Below are positions 63,395-64,000 of a stretch of DNA of 64,000 nucleotides, in pieces. How positions within the stretch are numbered: position 1 is the stretch's first letter; each line of letters starts with the position of its first letter. The DNA comes from Maribrevibacterium harenarium (GTDB lineage: Bacteria; Pseudomonadota; Gammaproteobacteria; Pseudomonadales; Marinomonadaceae). The notes under the pieces are model-generated. The model searched no databases, was not told where the DNA came from, and saw only the letters and a program-made list of their open reading frames with translations. Both the position numbers and the translations under genes were made by a program. The stretch lies in NCBI RefSeq assembly GCF_006385675.1, contig NZ_VFRR01000001.1, positions 62,001 through 126,000 on the forward strand, in the 5' to 3' direction.

Positions 63395-63976
63395 ATGAAT
63401 ATTACGATTACCGAAGGTGCTCAAAACTACTTGGCAGGCTTGTTAGAAAAACAAGATGTGCCTGGTATGGCGGTGCGCATGTTTATCCAGCAGCCCGGCA
63501 CCCCTTATGCGGAGACGTGCTTGGCCTACTGTCGCCCAGAAGAAGTCAACGAAACCGATGAGATTTTGGATTTTGCCAATATCCGTTTCTATATCGAAAA
63601 AACGTCGGTTCCTTTTCTTGATGAGGCCTTTGTTGACTACGCCACCGAAAAAATGGGTGGCCAGCTAACCATTAAAGCGCCTAATGCTAAGATGCCTAAG
63701 GTTACCGCAGACAGTCCGATACAAGATCAAATCAATTACGTGCTTTACTCTGACGTGAACCCTGGGCTTGCTGCCCATGGTGGTGAGGTGAAATTGATTG
63801 AGGTGCTTGAAGGCAACATTGCGGTGTTGCAATTCGGTGGTGGTTGCCAAGGGTGTAGCGCAGTGGACTTGACCCTTAAAGATGGTGTTGAAAAGACGCT
63901 AATGGATAAGGTTCCAGGATTAAATGGTGTGAAAGACGCAACAGACCATACTGTTACTGATAACGCTTTCATGTAA
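63395..63976 (+). CDS. nfuA: Fe-S biogenesis protein NfuA
   Basis: 193-aa Fe-S carrier. The N-terminal degenerate A-type domain (about 1-95) is followed by an Nfu domain with the cluster-binding CxxC at Cys151 and Cys154 (GGGCQGCS). NfuA delivers [4Fe-4S] clusters to client enzymes under oxidative stress or iron limitation. It is divergent from cysI over about 220 bp of AT-rich DNA; both products depend on Fe-S clusters, which makes shared control plausible. Confidence 0.95.
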   Translation: MNITITEGAQNYLAGLLEKQDVPGMAVRMFIQQPGTPYAETCLAYCRPEEVNETDEILDFANIRFYIEKTSVPFLDEAFVDYATEKMGGQLTIKAPNAKMPKVTADSPIQDQINYVLYSDVNPGLAAHGGEVKLIEVLEGNIAVLQFGGGCQGCSAVDLTLKDGVEKTLMDKVPGLNGVKDATDHTVTDNAFM

Positions 63977-64000
63977 TCTAAACTATGAAAGTCACAAAAA

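Overview
The window is ordinary chromosomal DNA of a gammaproteobacterium, densely packed and mostly housekeeping. The run fimV-truA-trpF-accD-folC-dedD-cvpA-purF-metZ, the ccoNOPQ-ccoG-ccoH-ccoI-ccoS-hemN-fnr block and cysI followed by a DUF934 gene are arrangements familiar from Pseudomonas and its marine relatives. The organism is therefore probably an aerobic or microaerobic Pseudomonadales/Oceanospirillales-type bacterium, motile by flagella. The genus cannot be named from sequence alone. I saw no phage, transposase, CRISPR array, rRNA or tRNA.

Layout. 1-7.3 kb: a small CbiX-type chelatase, an MksFEB condensin operon without a nuclease subunit, a coupled bolA, a lone STAS protein and a YecA-like protein. 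7.3-11.3 kb: a RecQ-type helicase with SprT, a small membrane protein under a perfect FNR box, ttcA and a YfaZ-like outer-membrane protein. 11.4-22.6 kb (minus strand): apt, the FNR/Anr regulator, hemN, a TauE-like protein and the cbb3 oxidase assembly (ccoS, ccoI, ccoH, ccoG) and structural (ccoP, ccoQ, ccoO, ccoN) genes. This is a low-oxygen respiration island with its own oxygen sensor, and three FNR-box-like sites lie within or beside it. 22.8-31.9 kb: assorted metabolism and RNA genes (tusA, leuA, an Lrp-family regulator, ribA, an SrmB-like helicase, a DUF1415 protein, a CvfB-like protein, panE, yajQ, an alkyltransferase-like protein, fxsA). 32-34 kb: groESL behind a sigma-32-like promoter. 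34.2-44.3 kb: the fimV to metZ run. 44.3-50.7 kb (minus strand): a motA/motB stator pair with a coupled PilZ gene, then an RND efflux pump with its adaptor. 50.9-57.9 kb: uup followed without gaps by a DUF2760 gene and two divergent Hsp70-family genes. 57.9-64 kb: a diguanylate cyclase split by an in-frame stop codon, an unknown acidic protein, an AGBL-like M14 carboxypeptidase, the DUF934/cysI pair and nfuA.

The best candidate for a poorly described system is the DUF2760-Hsp70-Hsp70 cassette (52839-57868). It holds two paralogous actin-fold ATPases sharing a non-DnaK signature, probably co-transcribed with the ribosome-associated ABC-F protein Uup and closed by a strong terminator. Other items worth a look are the in-frame stop inside the diguanylate cyclase, the FNR-box-controlled small membrane protein, the stator-PilZ coupling, a terminator 12 nt upstream of ttcA, and a long imperfect hairpin in the one gene-free stretch above 300 bp (58944-59315).
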